Virus record (IMG/VR): IMGVR_UViG_3300042555_002425
Coordinates: 1 to 27,125 of that record
Length of the DNA stretch: 27,125 nt
Source of the DNA: a virus
Direction: 5' to 3' (one strand)
The notes under the pieces were generated by a model. That model saw only the letters and a list, made by a program, of their open reading frames with translations, did not search any database and was not told where the DNA came from. The position numbers were made by a program, and so were the translations under genes. Positions 7,591 through 15,474 of this stretch are shown here, one piece after another; positions within the stretch are counted from its first letter, which is position 1, and each line of letters opens with the position of its first letter.

Positions 7591-7681
7591 GAGAAACGAT
7601 CACCGCGAAGAAAGCGCAGAAAGCCAGCCACAGGGCCATATCACCAATGCGTTGGCCGGTGTTGAGGTGGGGGGAAGTCAT
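7583..7681 (-). CDS. Tiny single-pass membrane protein, 32 aa
   Basis: An ATG at 7681 opens a 32-residue frame, MTSPHLNTGQRIGDMALWLA followed by FCAFFAVIVSHG, that stops 8 bp inside the next gene. The segment from MALWLA to VIV is a credible single membrane helix after a short polar N-terminus. The overlap with the 117-residue gene matches the style of this operon. There is no clear Shine-Dalgarno sequence, so confidence is moderate. A holin-like or membrane-anchoring role is possible but not shown. Confidence 0.42.
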   Translation of the reverse strand: MTSPHLNTGQRIGDMALWLAFCAFFAVIVSHG

Positions 7682-7706
7682 GTAGGCGTCGGTGGGTGAG
7701 TTGGAT

Positions 7707-7739
7707 TGGCGCCTCGCCTTGCTATCGGGAAAGGCGCCA
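7707..7739. repeat. Inverted repeat in the gap 7682-7874
   Basis: The 193-bp gap after the exonuclease gene has no gene that I can support. It contains TGGCGCCT (7707-7714) paired with AGGCGCCA (7732-7739) across a 17-nt loop. A shifted pairing, CGCCTT (7715-7720) with AAGGCG (7731-7736), is mutually exclusive with it. No T-run follows on either strand, so it is not a standard terminator. An mRNA processing or attenuation structure between the exonuclease and the downstream genes is possible. Confidence 0.4.
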
Positions 7740-7874
7740 GGGTTTAGGGATTGGCCGGGTTGCGCCCCGGTGAGCTGTGGTCAGAGCATGGCGGGCCTCC
7801 GGGTAAGGGGGCTCAAGCCTCTGAGCCTGCCGGGATCTTAGGGGATCAGGCTGCCGATCCGGTGGCGGCTGTGA

Positions 7875-8795
7875 TCAAACAAAACCAGGCTCAGCAGCCC
7901 GAGCGCGGTAGGTCGCCCAGGCCCCAGCCCATGCCAAGCGCATCTCCTCGACGCCGTAGAGGGGGCTGAAGGTGGCCTGGCCAGGGCGGGCCCAGATGGT
8001 CTGCCCGTAGTCGTACCAGTTGCGAGCCGGGCCGTGGTTCTCAAGGCTGTGGTAGCCCCCCAGCTGGGCGGCTGTGGAGTAGGTGGCGGGCTTGGACACC
8101 TTCAGCTCTGCAGCGTCGCCAGCGGCCAGCAAAAGGGCCGGCGCAGGCATCAGGGGGTCCCAGGTGGATGAACGGGTGGCGCGGATCTCCACGTGGCCTC
8201 CTGAGAGGCGTGCGGCGGCTGTGTCTGCTGGCACCTCGGCGAGCTCCGACCAATCCCTGGCCCCAGCGCGGCGCCACTTGGCCACGGCCGCCCCCAGCGA
8301 CTTGAGGTCAGCCAGCACCCGGGCGGGGCCGGTGACCCATTGCGGGCGGAGCGGTGATGGGGGCATGACTGGATCCAGGAAGGCCACATCGAAGGTGCCG
8401 GCCACCTTGCGGCGCAGGCAGCAGGTTGGGCGCTCGCTGGCGATCACCTGCACCTGGCTCCAGCGGTCGTGGGTGACCAGGGGGGCGATCCAGTGGACGT
8501 AATCGCCCTGCATGAGCTCCACCATCTCGGTGGCTTCATCGGCCAGGCCGCCAGGCCACGGGCCGCTGTGCTCCAGCAGCAGATGCAACTCCAGTGCCCT
8601 GTGACAGCTGTTGCCCCTGGGCTCCCAGGTGGCGCGGGTGGCCTCGATGCGATCCATGGCGTAATCCGATTTGAGCACCGAAAGCACGCCTGTGACCGAG
8701 ACCGGGAACGACACATCCCCGAGCCAGTACCAGTGCCCGGGGTCGCGCCGGTGCAGGCCGGGGATCGGGGGGAGCCAGGTGGTGGGGGTGGTCAT
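7875..8795 (-). CDS. PD-(D/E)XK exonuclease, RecB-like
   Basis: This 306-residue protein carries the core of the RecB-type nuclease fold. RGNSCHRALELHLLLE (about residues 60-75) is the 'GxxxHxxlE' entry helix, VAGTFDVAFLD (131-141) provides the first catalytic Asp, VLADLKSLG (160-168) is the D-x-K motif, and QLGGYHSL (244-251) is the QxxxY motif typical of this clade. In phages such enzymes resect double-stranded DNA ends for recombination, usually beside an annealing protein or SSB. It lies between the primase gene and the small-gene string. The ATG at 8795 gives a natural start, MTTPTTWLPPIPGLHRRDPG. Confidence 0.8.
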   Translation of the reverse strand: MTTPTTWLPPIPGLHRRDPGHWYWLGDVSFPVSVTGVLSVLKSDYAMDRIEATRATWEPRGNSCHRALELHLLLEHSGPWPGGLADEATEMVELMQGDYVHWIAPLVTHDRWSQVQVIASERPTCCLRRKVAGTFDVAFLDPVMPPSPLRPQWVTGPARVLADLKSLGAAVAKWRRAGARDWSELAEVPADTAAARLSGGHVEIRATRSSTWDPLMPAPALLLAAGDAAELKVSKPATYSTAAQLGGYHSLENHGPARNWYDYGQTIWARPGQATFSPLYGVEEMRLAWAGAWATYRARAAEPGFV

Positions 8796-9097
8796 GGGTT
8801 TGGGATTGGGAGGGGGAGCGGCTTGTGGTGGCTCAAAGTTGTGAGGCTGACCAACGTTGAGATCAACTGCGCTGGTGCGGATTTGGGCTGAGTGTTGGCT
8901 TGTTGGCTCTGTTGGTCGTTTTCGCGTGAGTGTGCCTTCCTGTTACAGAAAAAAGAGAGAGAAAAAAAGAGAGACAGAAAAAGACCAACAAACCAACATA
9001 CATACATATATATACGTATATCCCTTATAGGGACTACGTTTTCCCGTGTTGGCTCGCGACCAACAATCGACCACCACAGCCACCATTCCGCGGGCGG
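8796..9097. other. 302-bp gap with TGTTGG boxes and AT-rich core; origin/operator candidate
   Basis: This is the most AT-rich and low-complexity part of the left half. It contains three direct octamers (TGTTGGCT 8893-8900 and 8901-8908, TGTTGGTC 8910-8917), two inverted copies (GACCAACA 8983-8990, AACCAACA 8991-8998) and an inverted pair, TGTTGGCT/GACCAACA (9047-9054/9058-9065), around TCGCGA. Between them lie a polypurine run (about 8948-8982), an alternating AT stretch with the palindrome ATATACGTATAT (9006-9021 region), and CCCTTATAGGG. Iteron-like boxes, a purine tract and an easily melted segment beside the primase-helicase gene look like a replication origin. It also lies where the exonuclease promoter should be. 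Confidence 0.5.
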
Positions 9098-11728
9098 TCA
9101 CGGCAGCACCCCCGTAGCCCGGTAGGACCACGCCCCGCGAGGCGTGCGCTCAACGGCGCCCATCCCCATGCCGGCCAGGGCCTCGACCGCCGCGCCGGCC
9201 GCTGCGGAGTCAACCTCCTTGCGTTGCCCCTTGCTGAGCCGGTGCGCCACGTCGCGCCAGGCGATGGCCTCGCCGCTCGCTTGTGCGATCCGATGAACCA
9301 GTCGCATCAGGTCGGAGGCCTCGCCGCCGGTGGCGGCTTCATGGATCCCCAGGGCCCAGGTGTTGAGGTGATCCACCAGCAGGATTCCACGCTCGATTGC
9401 CCCAGTGCTGATCGGAGTGGAGACCTTGACCCCGAGCTCCCAGCACCAGAGCAGGTGGAGCAGGGCCGCCACGCGCAACACCTTCCCGGGGGCCTTGCCC
9501 ATCAGCGCCCCCTCGGCCGGCAGGGTGGCGCCGAGGGCCTCGCCCTGGCAGTGGGCCTCGTAATCCATGAAGGCCTCGCGGGCGCCGCCGTCAAGGACAA
9601 GGCTGGCCCGCGGCAGCCGGTAAGCGTGATCACAGGCCCGGGCCAGCAGTGCGCCGGCCGCCTCGCTGGCGTCGGCCTCCTCGTCGGACTCCTCGCTGGC
9701 CAGCCTCACCACCACTTCCGGCAGGGGGATGAACAAATACCGAGCCCAGAGGCCCGAGGCGTCGCCATCGGCCACCAGCGCCTGCAGGACCGCCGGCTGG
9801 ATGGTGCCCCAGATCGAGAGGTGGCACCGGCTGTAGGAACGTCCGCCATTGACGGCAGCAACCCGCAGAGACCGGAAGCCCGACCCGTCGTAGGCCTCCA
9901 GCAACTGCTCAGAGTCAGAACCCCGGCCGCTGCGGTACTGGTTCAGGTTCCCGAACAGGCCGGCGAGCTCGTCGCGGTGCAGGAGCAGGCCCAGGCCTCG
10001 ATCCTCCTGAACCTGCAGCTGCTGCGCCAGGGCCTCGGCGGTGGCGTCGCTGATCGACAGGTAGGGCGCCTTTGGAGGGTCGGGCCTCTCTGAAGGCTTG
10101 ACCCCTTTGTTCTGCTCGGTCCACTCCTCCATCGCGCGGCTGTGGGCCCGGGCCAGATCGGCGCGGATCGCCTCGGTGGGCTTACTGACCAGCAGCCGGG
10201 ACAGTGGCGACTTCTTTGCACCAGAACGCGCCACCAGGGCGCCATAGAGGTTGAGGGGCACACGGTAGTCGGCGGCCCGGCTCGCGATCACCTCGGTGCC
10301 CAGCTTGACCACGCCGGAGACGCAGACCAGGAACGCCATGGTGCGGGCCACGTCGTCAGCCGGGAGGTATCGGGTGCGCGTTGTCAGCGCCGCGGCCAGG
10401 CCAGCCGGCAGGAGCTGGCTGATGCTGATGGTGTCGTTGACGCCGGAGCGAGCGATCGCCCGGGCCAGTCGCTCGGCCTCCTGCTCCACCTGCAGGCCGG
10501 ATTCGGCCTCACGCTGAATCGCCAGCAGCAGGCTCTGAAGCGTGGCGGCTGGGATGTCGCTGGCGGTGGCCAGCCGGATCCGCTCGGTCTCCAGGTCCTG
10601 GCGTGATGCACCGGCCTCGACGGCATAGCGCAACCGCTCGCGCACCTCATCGAGGGTGAGCATTGGCGCCCGGGTGGCTGCCTGCTGCTGCCCCTGGGGT
10701 TGCTCATCGGCCGGCGGCGCCTGCTGGCCCTGCTGGGCGCCGCCTGAGGGCTTTCCCCGCAGATCGTGGCGCCTGATGTCAATGCCCCACTGATCGCGCA
10801 GGTAGGGCCACGTTGAGCCGGGGGCGATGCCGCTAGGTGCGGTGACGAAGTAGCTCTCAAGATCGGTGATCTGCGCCGCGCAGGTCTGGCTGAGAAGATC
10901 GATTGCCTCTTGCTTGCCCAGGTCCACCAGCAGGCGCCGCGCCAGCCCGAGCAGGAGCGGGTACTGCCCCTGCTTCGGCGCAAAGGGCGGCACCTGGAGC
11001 AGGGCCTCCTTCAGTGCCCCCGGCGGACGCTCCGGCAGGTCGCCGGCATCCCAAAGCGGAATCCCGGCGAACGGGTTGGCGCCATCGTCGGTGTGTGACT
11101 GCGGCTCCGCTGCTGGTTGCGCCGGGAGCCAGGCTTCCACCTCCTCGACGGAATAGCGGCGGTCGCTGCTGCTGTGGATCTTGGACTGGCCTGAGGCCTT
11201 GCCATCGGGGCCGATGTAGAAGGCGCCGGGCAGGCGCATCACGCGGCTAGCGTTTTTGTTCACCGGATCGGCGCCGGTGGCCGCGATCAGAGCCAGCTGA
11301 ATCGGTCGCCAGCGTTCAACGGCGATCGGCTCGCTGAGCACCCAGTACAGGTGCGCGCTCTTGCCGCCGGTGGCGACGATGATCGACGGTTCGCCAAGGC
11401 CGAACTCTCGCCAGGCCTCCAGCTGCCAGGCGAGCGGCTTGGTGTCCCACTCGACCCAGAAAGCCCGGCAGGAGGTGATGTCGCTGTCAACGTCGCCGCC
11501 GTCGTTGATCACCAGGTAGACGCCGCGCCCCTCACGCTGCCAGCGGCTGGCTTTGTTGAGGTCGTAGGCCCCCTTTCTGGCGCTGATGCCGTTCGGGTTG
11601 GTCTTCTCGTCGTAGCGGTTGGGATTAAGGCGATGGGGAAAGGCGCGCAGCCTGGCTGCCGCTGGGTCTTTGCCCAGAAGCGACAGAAACTGATCAGCCT
11701 GGCCCCGGTCGATCGGGGGAATGGTCAC
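9098..11728 (-). CDS. Primase-helicase: AEP/RepB-like primase fused to DUF3987
   Basis: This is an 876-residue multidomain replication protein. The N-terminal part has AFWVEWDTKP (89-98), SIIVATGGKSAHLYWVLSEP (115-134) and NASRVMRLPGAFYI (159-172), a pattern of archaeo-eukaryotic/RepB-type primases (acidic metal site, Ser-x-His motif, basic motif). A Gln/Pro-rich linker covers about 328-352. From about residue 455 the DUF3987 helicase-like region begins with DDVARTMAFLVCVSGV and the P-loop-like ARSGAKKS (501-508). Such fusions prime and probably unwind DNA at the phage fork. The A/K residues in place of the usual GK(S/T) make the ATPase motif degenerate. It overlaps the upstream gene by 4 bp. 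Confidence 0.82.
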   Translation of the reverse strand: MTIPPIDRGQADQFLSLLGKDPAAARLRAFPHRLNPNRYDEKTNPNGISARKGAYDLNKASRWQREGRGVYLVINDGGDVDSDITSCRAFWVEWDTKPLAWQLEAWREFGLGEPSIIVATGGKSAHLYWVLSEPIAVERWRPIQLALIAATGADPVNKNASRVMRLPGAFYIGPDGKASGQSKIHSSSDRRYSVEEVEAWLPAQPAAEPQSHTDDGANPFAGIPLWDAGDLPERPPGALKEALLQVPPFAPKQGQYPLLLGLARRLLVDLGKQEAIDLLSQTCAAQITDLESYFVTAPSGIAPGSTWPYLRDQWGIDIRRHDLRGKPSGGAQQGQQAPPADEQPQGQQQAATRAPMLTLDEVRERLRYAVEAGASRQDLETERIRLATASDIPAATLQSLLLAIQREAESGLQVEQEAERLARAIARSGVNDTISISQLLPAGLAAALTTRTRYLPADDVARTMAFLVCVSGVVKLGTEVIASRAADYRVPLNLYGALVARSGAKKSPLSRLLVSKPTEAIRADLARAHSRAMEEWTEQNKGVKPSERPDPPKAPYLSISDATAEALAQQLQVQEDRGLGLLLHRDELAGLFGNLNQYRSGRGSDSEQLLEAYDGSGFRSLRVAAVNGGRSYSRCHLSIWGTIQPAVLQALVADGDASGLWARYLFIPLPEVVVRLASEESDEEADASEAAGALLARACDHAYRLPRASLVLDGGAREAFMDYEAHCQGEALGATLPAEGALMGKAPGKVLRVAALLHLLWCWELGVKVSTPISTGAIERGILLVDHLNTWALGIHEAATGGEASDLMRLVHRIAQASGEAIAWRDVAHRLSKGQRKEVDSAAAGAAVEALAGMGMGAVERTPRGAWSYRATGVLP

Positions 11729-12036
11729 AGGATGGCTAGCTGGGTTGGCGTAGTGGTTCGGGATCGGGAGTCTGAGCCTGGGCGGTCACGGTCAGCGCGG
11801 GCCACGCTGGCGATGCCCTGGGCGGTGGCTTTCCGGGCGCGATCGGCGCGCTTCTTCTGGGCCCAGTGCCGCCGGTTTGTGGCGAGCTGCTCAGGCGTGG
11901 GCCAGTTGTCGGCGACGTAGGCCTCGACCTCTGGCGTCCACCAGTTGTCCATGGCTTCGCGGTGCCGGGCCTCCAGCCACTGCGCCCCGGTCAGCCGGCC
12001 CCACTTGGTCTGGAGGGTGGGCTCAGGGCTTGGCAT
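11725..12036 (-). CDS. Hypothetical phage protein upstream of primase, 103 aa
   Basis: The protein begins MPSPEPTLQTKWGRLTGAQW and contains NWWTPEVEAYVADNWPTPEQ and a basic stretch WAQKKRADRARKA, then a polar tail (RDRPGSDSRSRTTTP) that is probably disordered. It is joined to the primase gene by a 4-bp overlap, so it is made together with it. The tryptophan-rich, basic middle could bind nucleic acid or the primase, but I recognise no family. Confidence 0.6.
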   Translation of the reverse strand: MPSPEPTLQTKWGRLTGAQWLEARHREAMDNWWTPEVEAYVADNWPTPEQLATNRRHWAQKKRADRARKATAQGIASVARADRDRPGSDSRSRTTTPTQLAIL

Positions 12037-12181
12037 TGGGCTTCTGCTGCTCGGCTGCCATGGCCTGCTCCAGGGCCAGCTGAACCACGGTCGTGAGGGG
12101 CAGGCCTCGCTCCTTGGAGTGGCGTTCTACCCACTGCCGCTGCTCAACGGTGGGCCAGATGGTGAGACGGGATCTCGGCAT
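12023..12181 (-). CDS. Ribbon-helix-helix-type DNA-binding protein, 52 aa
   Basis: The frame runs from an ATG at 12181 and overlaps the next gene by 14 bp. It reads MPRSRLTIWPTVEQRQWVER, then HSKERGLPLTTVVQLALEQA. A basic N-terminal strand (SRLTIWPT), helix A (VEQRQWVERHSKERG) and helix B beginning after 'LPLTTVV' match the MetJ/Arc/CopG fold, in which the strand of a dimer contacts DNA. As the first gene of the minus-strand replication operon, next to a divergent gene, it is well placed to regulate that operon. Confidence 0.65.
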   Translation of the reverse strand: MPRSRLTIWPTVEQRQWVERHSKERGLPLTTVVQLALEQAMAAEQQKPNAKP

Positions 12182-12340
12182 GCCTGGGGTTGGAGTTCTG
12201 AGTCAGCTTAGGCGGATAGTTGCGGTTTCGCATCAAGCTGTGTAGTCTGAGCCGGTCAGCGCCCCAGCCACTTGGGGCCGGCCGCTGCAGCCGCAGCTCA
12301 AGCGCGGCGCAACCCGCTTCTGCACCCCGCTCTTCGTGCC

Positions 12341-12829
12341 ATGTCAACGCCACAAGTTCTTGCCATCACACTGCAACTTCACCGCTTAATGGTTCAGCTT
12401 GGATCTGTAATCCAAGCTTTTGATAATCTGGCCCCTACTGATCTGGCCGAGCGGGTGAGCATAGACCCTGCACTTCAGCTAGAAGTGGTCCACGCTGCGC
12501 CTTCTGCTGCTAAAAAACTTTGTGCGCCAGTTGGCGCAGACCACACCAGCGCAATGGCGTGGCGCAGCCATCTTTGGGCCCTGCGAGGCGAACTAAAAAC
12601 GCATTTTGGCGAAAGAGAATTTCGCCTTAAGGAGTTATGTTCTTTTTTGGAATGCCGCGTTGACTTACTGCCTCACGACACCGACACTTACATGAGCAAA
12701 AACAGGAAAGTCGTTGTCTGGCATCAGACGGTTCACGGGGCGATCTCCTGTCGCGCTCATGTCTGGGGCAGCCGTGGCGTTGCAATTAGCTACGCCGGCA
12801 CTCGCGACCGCTGGCGTGTTGTCGGCTAG
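12341..12829 (+). CDS. Hypothetical phage protein, 162 aa
   Basis: The first gene of the rightward accessory run. I start at the ATG at 12341 (MSTPQVLAITLQLHRLMVQL) because the 23 codons upstream are Ala/Arg-rich shadow text. The N-terminal half is helical. The C-terminal half (SKNRKVVVWHQTVHGAISCR and SRGVAISYAGTRDRWRVV) is rich in beta-forming residues. No family is recognised. The 159-bp gap to the divergent RHH gene (12182-12340) must hold both promoters, but I see no clear -10/-35 pair there. Confidence 0.55.
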   Translation: MSTPQVLAITLQLHRLMVQLGSVIQAFDNLAPTDLAERVSIDPALQLEVVHAAPSAAKKLCAPVGADHTSAMAWRSHLWALRGELKTHFGEREFRLKELCSFLECRVDLLPHDTDTYMSKNRKVVVWHQTVHGAISCRAHVWGSRGVAISYAGTRDRWRVVG

Positions 12830-12872
12830 CCCCCCTGGGCCTGCCCCGCCTCACGGCAGCGCTGTAAGCCCC

Positions 12873-13334
12873 ATGGCCACCACCCGCCCTGCACCCCCCC
12901 TGATCATGTTTGCTCTCATCGAAACCAAAGGCGCCTCCCACATCGCTATCAACATTCCGCACGAAGGCGCAGACAAAACAATCCCTGCGCTTGTTGGGAT
13001 GCTTGAAAACAACGCAGTCTTCATTGTCAAAGGCTACGGCATGCTCGAAACCCGCGTGCCCGAGATGTCGATCCAGCTGGGCGACAAGATTTTGCTTGAA
13101 AACTCCGAAACCGAGATGGCGATTTGTATTCCAGGCAGCGCCTGGGTCCTAGATGATTCGTTTGTGAACGAGGCGCCCGAAGTCAAGGTCTCCAGCCAAA
13201 AGGCGATCAAAAGGAAGGACGACGAGATTGCTCGGTTGCGGACCGAACTGGCGCACACAAAGCAGCAGCTCACGGATCTGCAAGAACGGATCAACGCGGC
13301 TGCTGAGTCTGAATCCTGCATCGGCCAGCTCTAA
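12873..13334 (+). CDS. Hypothetical protein with C-terminal coiled coil, 153 aa
   Basis: The core begins MFALIETKGASHIAINIPHE and continues with beta-rich text (AVFIVKGYGMLETRVPEMSI, LGDKILLENSETEMAI). It ends in a clear coiled coil (KDDEIARLRTELAHTKQQLT, DLQERINAAAE). The start could be the ATG at 12873 or the ATG at 12906; the 11 residues between them are Pro/Thr-rich and could be either. The frame extends upstream to 12714, overlapping the previous gene, but that part reads as shadow. No family is recognised; a coiled-coil dimer with a small beta domain is likely. Confidence 0.6.
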   Translation: MATTRPAPPLIMFALIETKGASHIAINIPHEGADKTIPALVGMLENNAVFIVKGYGMLETRVPEMSIQLGDKILLENSETEMAICIPGSAWVLDDSFVNEAPEVKVSSQKAIKRKDDEIARLRTELAHTKQQLTDLQERINAAAESESCIGQL

Positions 13335-13579
13335 CCCCCAGGGCATGGCCGGCTTGGACCGCCGACTATCACCCTCCAGGGCGACGCCATCCACTGCCCG
13401 GCCCAGGCGGTGGGATCAAGTAGCCGAGTGTAAGCGGCTGCCGATGGCCTCTCACCTGAATTTGGACCCGTCGAGGTCAATCGCTGGCGCCAAGGGTGCG
13501 ATGCCCTATATGGAGCGATTGCAAAGGGTGTGCCTGTAAGCCCCTGCATTTTTCCACATCCCATACCCCACCACCTCAG
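13335..13579 (+). other. Gap with a possible decayed gene remnant
   Basis: No intact gene is supported here. In the frame of the previous gene's stop, the text GPPTITLQGDAIHCPAQAVG runs up to a TAA at 13431-13433. It resumes in the same frame with FGPVEVNRWRQGCDALYGAI and AKGVPVSPC. Both pieces look like real protein (a short beta strand, then an amphipathic helix), but there is no start codon and there is an in-frame stop, so this may be a relic of a small phage gene. Confidence 0.3.
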
Positions 13580-14005
13580 ATGCCTGAATCACCACCACTC
13601 AATCTGCGCGGCGCCGATCTGGGCGGCGCCAATCTGCGCGGCGCCAATCTGCGCGGCGCCAATCTGGGCGGCGCCAATCTGCGCGGCGCCAATCTGCGCG
13701 GGTGTACTGGTATCGCCATCGCAGCCGATGCTCCTCAACGCATCAAGGCCGCCGCGGCTGCCGCGCTTCAAGACGGCGCGCTGGAGATGGGCGCCTGGCA
13801 CAGCTGCGACACCAAACACTGCCTAGGTGGCTGGCTGATCCACCAAGCCGGGGAGGTTGGCAGGTTGCTTGAGGTGGCAGTCGGCTCGGGCGTCGCCGGC
13901 CTAATGCTCGGCGGCCTCGAAGCTCACAGCCATTTTTACGACAGCAACGAAGCCGCTTCCGAGTGGCTGCGTTCGGTGCTGGCGCAGCCTGAGGTAAAGC
14001 CGTGA
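13580..14005 (+). CDS. Pentapeptide-repeat protein with HCxGGW domain
   Basis: Starting at the ATG at 13580, the 141-residue protein opens MPESPPLNLRGADLGGANLR and has about seven A(N/D)LxG pentapeptides, which fold as a right-handed quadrilateral beta helix. The rest (about residues 50-141) carries GAWHSCDTKHCLGGWLIHQA and FYDSNEAASEWL. I recall a W-x-C-x-T-x-HC-x-(A/G)GW segment of this kind in small cyanobacterial and phage proteins of unknown function. The GGCGCCAATCTGSGC DNA repeat underlies the pentapeptides. Its stop overlaps the next gene's GTG by 4 bp. Confidence 0.75.
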   Translation: MPESPPLNLRGADLGGANLRGANLRGANLGGANLRGANLRGCTGIAIAADAPQRIKAAAAAALQDGALEMGAWHSCDTKHCLGGWLIHQAGEVGRLLEVAVGSGVAGLMLGGLEAHSHFYDSNEAASEWLRSVLAQPEVKP

Positions 14006-14703
14006 TTGAACCGCTATCCCCCCAGGCCAAGGCCTGGGTACGTCAATCTGCCGCCGCTGGCGTCGTCACGTCTCAAGTGCTGGAGCACCTGCTGGAGCGG
14101 GTGGAGGCGCTGGAGGCTGCGCAGCAGCAGCCGCATCAGGACAAGCTCGACCGGCTGATTGAGCTGGATCGCGACGACGACGCCCCCACCCCCGAGACTG
14201 CCACCGTGGCCACGGATGAGGAGCTTTGGAGCCTCTGGGCCGATCGCCCATTTAAACCGCTTTCGGGGGTTGCCTCCCTCCGCGCCATTTACAACCTCGG
14301 CCGCCAGCACGGCGCAGGCCCGGTGGCCACGCTGAGCGATGCGCTGATCAGCGCGGAAGCTGCCCTATCGGACATTGCCGAGGGGGAAGAAACCAACGCA
14401 GCCCCGAACACATATGAGTGGGCCGAGCAGCGATGCGCAGAGGCCCTGGCGATCATCCGCCCGGCGATGCAGCAGCACGGGATCCGCACATCGGAACACC
14501 TCTCACCCGCCCAGCCCCCAGCCCCTCAGCCCGCCCCGCCTGCCGGGGGGTTGGTGGAGAGGGTGGCGGCTGCAATGCACCCCTACTACCCAAGAGCCTT
14601 TCGAGGTGAGGCCCACGCCGCGATCCGCGAGGTAGCGGCGTGGCTTGATCTTGTCGGATACAAAGGCAGCGCCGATGAGCTTCGCCGGGAGGCTGACCGA
14701 TGA
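14002..14703 (+). CDS. Hypothetical phage protein, 233 aa
   Basis: It starts with GTG inside a 4-bp GTGA overlap and reads MIEPLSPQAKAWVRQSAAAG. A coiled-coil helix follows (VLEHLLERVEALEAAQQQ), then an acidic linker, a helical middle (LSDALISAEAALSDIAEGEE; EWAEQRCAEALAIIRPAMQQ), a Pro/Ala linker (PAQPPAPQPAPPAGG) and a C-terminal helical block (AAIREVAAWLDLVGYKGSAD). The alternation of helices and linkers suggests a modular phage accessory protein. No family is assigned. Confidence 0.65.
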   Translation: MIEPLSPQAKAWVRQSAAAGVVTSQVLEHLLERVEALEAAQQQPHQDKLDRLIELDRDDDAPTPETATVATDEELWSLWADRPFKPLSGVASLRAIYNLGRQHGAGPVATLSDALISAEAALSDIAEGEETNAAPNTYEWAEQRCAEALAIIRPAMQQHGIRTSEHLSPAQPPAPQPAPPAGGLVERVAAAMHPYYPRAFRGEAHAAIREVAAWLDLVGYKGSADELRREADR

Positions 14704-14897
14704 CCCACGCCCCTGCCGACTGCGCCGCTAATGGCGGTCCAACAATCAGCCGCGTTACCGGTTGCATCAACGACGAAATGCGTGAGTGCATTGTTTGCCG
14801 TAATTCATGTCTTTGGAGCATGACTGAGCATTCGTTTTTTGGGTTCAGGTTGCTCTGCCCACACGCAGAGCAACTGGGACAGGAGGCCGACCAATGA
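14700..14897 (+). CDS. Small Cys-rich protein, 65 aa
   Basis: The protein is MTHAPADCAANGGPTISRVT, then GCINDEMRECIVCRNSCLWS and a C-terminal FRLLCPHAEQ. Five cysteines in CIVCRNSC plus the outlying C and H residues suggest a small zinc-binding or knuckle fold. It has 4-bp overlaps on both sides. No family is recognised. Confidence 0.6.
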   Translation: MTHAPADCAANGGPTISRVTGCINDEMRECIVCRNSCLWSMTEHSFFGFRLLCPHAEQLGQEADQ

Positions 14898-15073
14898 ACG
14901 CCCGAACACTGCAAGCCGCCATAACCGAAGCTGAGCGCTTCCTGGATCTGGCCAGAGAGCTTCAGCCCAAACGCGCCAACGGCTATTACAACGGCAGCAA
15001 AGTTTCAGGCGCCACCCGCCGCGCATCCATGGACTTGACCCGTGCCCTTGCTGATCTCAGGAGGCCGACATGA
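14894..15073 (+). CDS. Small helical protein, 59 aa
   Basis: An ATG at 14894 overlaps the upstream stop by 4 bp and the TGA overlaps the next ATG by 4 bp. The text MNARTLQAAITEAERFLDLA continues with a KRANGYYNGSKVSGATRRAS loop and MDLTRALADLRRPT. A helix-loop-helix with a basic Tyr-rich loop is likely. The coupling on both sides supports a real gene in spite of its length. Confidence 0.6.
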   Translation: MNARTLQAAITEAERFLDLARELQPKRANGYYNGSKVSGATRRASMDLTRALADLRRPT

Positions 15074-15474
15074 TTAAAATCAGCTGCCACGGCGGCCGGA
15101 TTGGCCGGTTCTGGTGGGAGAACTCCGATCGCGGCGGGTTTTTCCAGCGGTCCGGCGAGAGCTGCACCAGCTTTCGCCCAGGCCGCTGCGGTTGGGATGA
15201 AACCTGGCCAGAGCAGCACAGTTGGCCCGTGAGCCCATGGGGGAAGGGTGACGCTGCTGATGATTACTGGCGAGACTTTGCGGCCTTTGAGCCGTGGCTT
15301 GATCGTCAAATAGAAACCCGCAAGCTAGAACTAGATCTAAACATTACAGAGAAAATTGAGCTTTACGCCATGCTCGTTGATATTTTCCATGCTGGCATTG
15401 ATGCCGGCCGCAACCCGTGGGGCTGGGCTCTGCGGGTTGAACAGCAAGCCACTACCACCACAGAGGCAGCATGA
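15070..15474 (+). CDS. Hypothetical phage protein, 134 aa
   Basis: The N-terminal half is Gly/Trp/Phe-rich (GRIGRFWWENSDRGGFFQRS, CGWDETWPEQHSWP). It is followed by an acidic helix (DYWRDFAAFEPWLDRQIETR) and a helical C-terminal part (EKIELYAMLVDIFHAGIDAG). I do not recognise a family. It overlaps both neighbours by 4 bp. The base composition becomes more AT-rich around 15310-15360 than in adjoining genes, a possible sign of a different origin for that half. Confidence 0.6.
   Translation: MIKISCHGGRIGRFWWENSDRGGFFQRSGESCTSFRPGRCGWDETWPEQHSWPVSPWGKGDAADDYWRDFAAFEPWLDRQIETRKLELDLNITEKIELYAMLVDIFHAGIDAGRNPWGWALRVEQQATTTTEAA

Noticed and set aside
8930-10093. Plus-strand ORF of 387 residues opposite the primase gene
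   Set aside because: Its composition is Gly/Pro/Arg/Gln shadow text, and the primase motifs are clear on the minus strand.
12762-12872. Signal-peptide-like start (MSGAAVALQLATPALATAGV) for the 12873 gene
   Set aside because: It lies largely inside the preceding gene and is more likely shadow sequence; the conserved-looking protein begins later.
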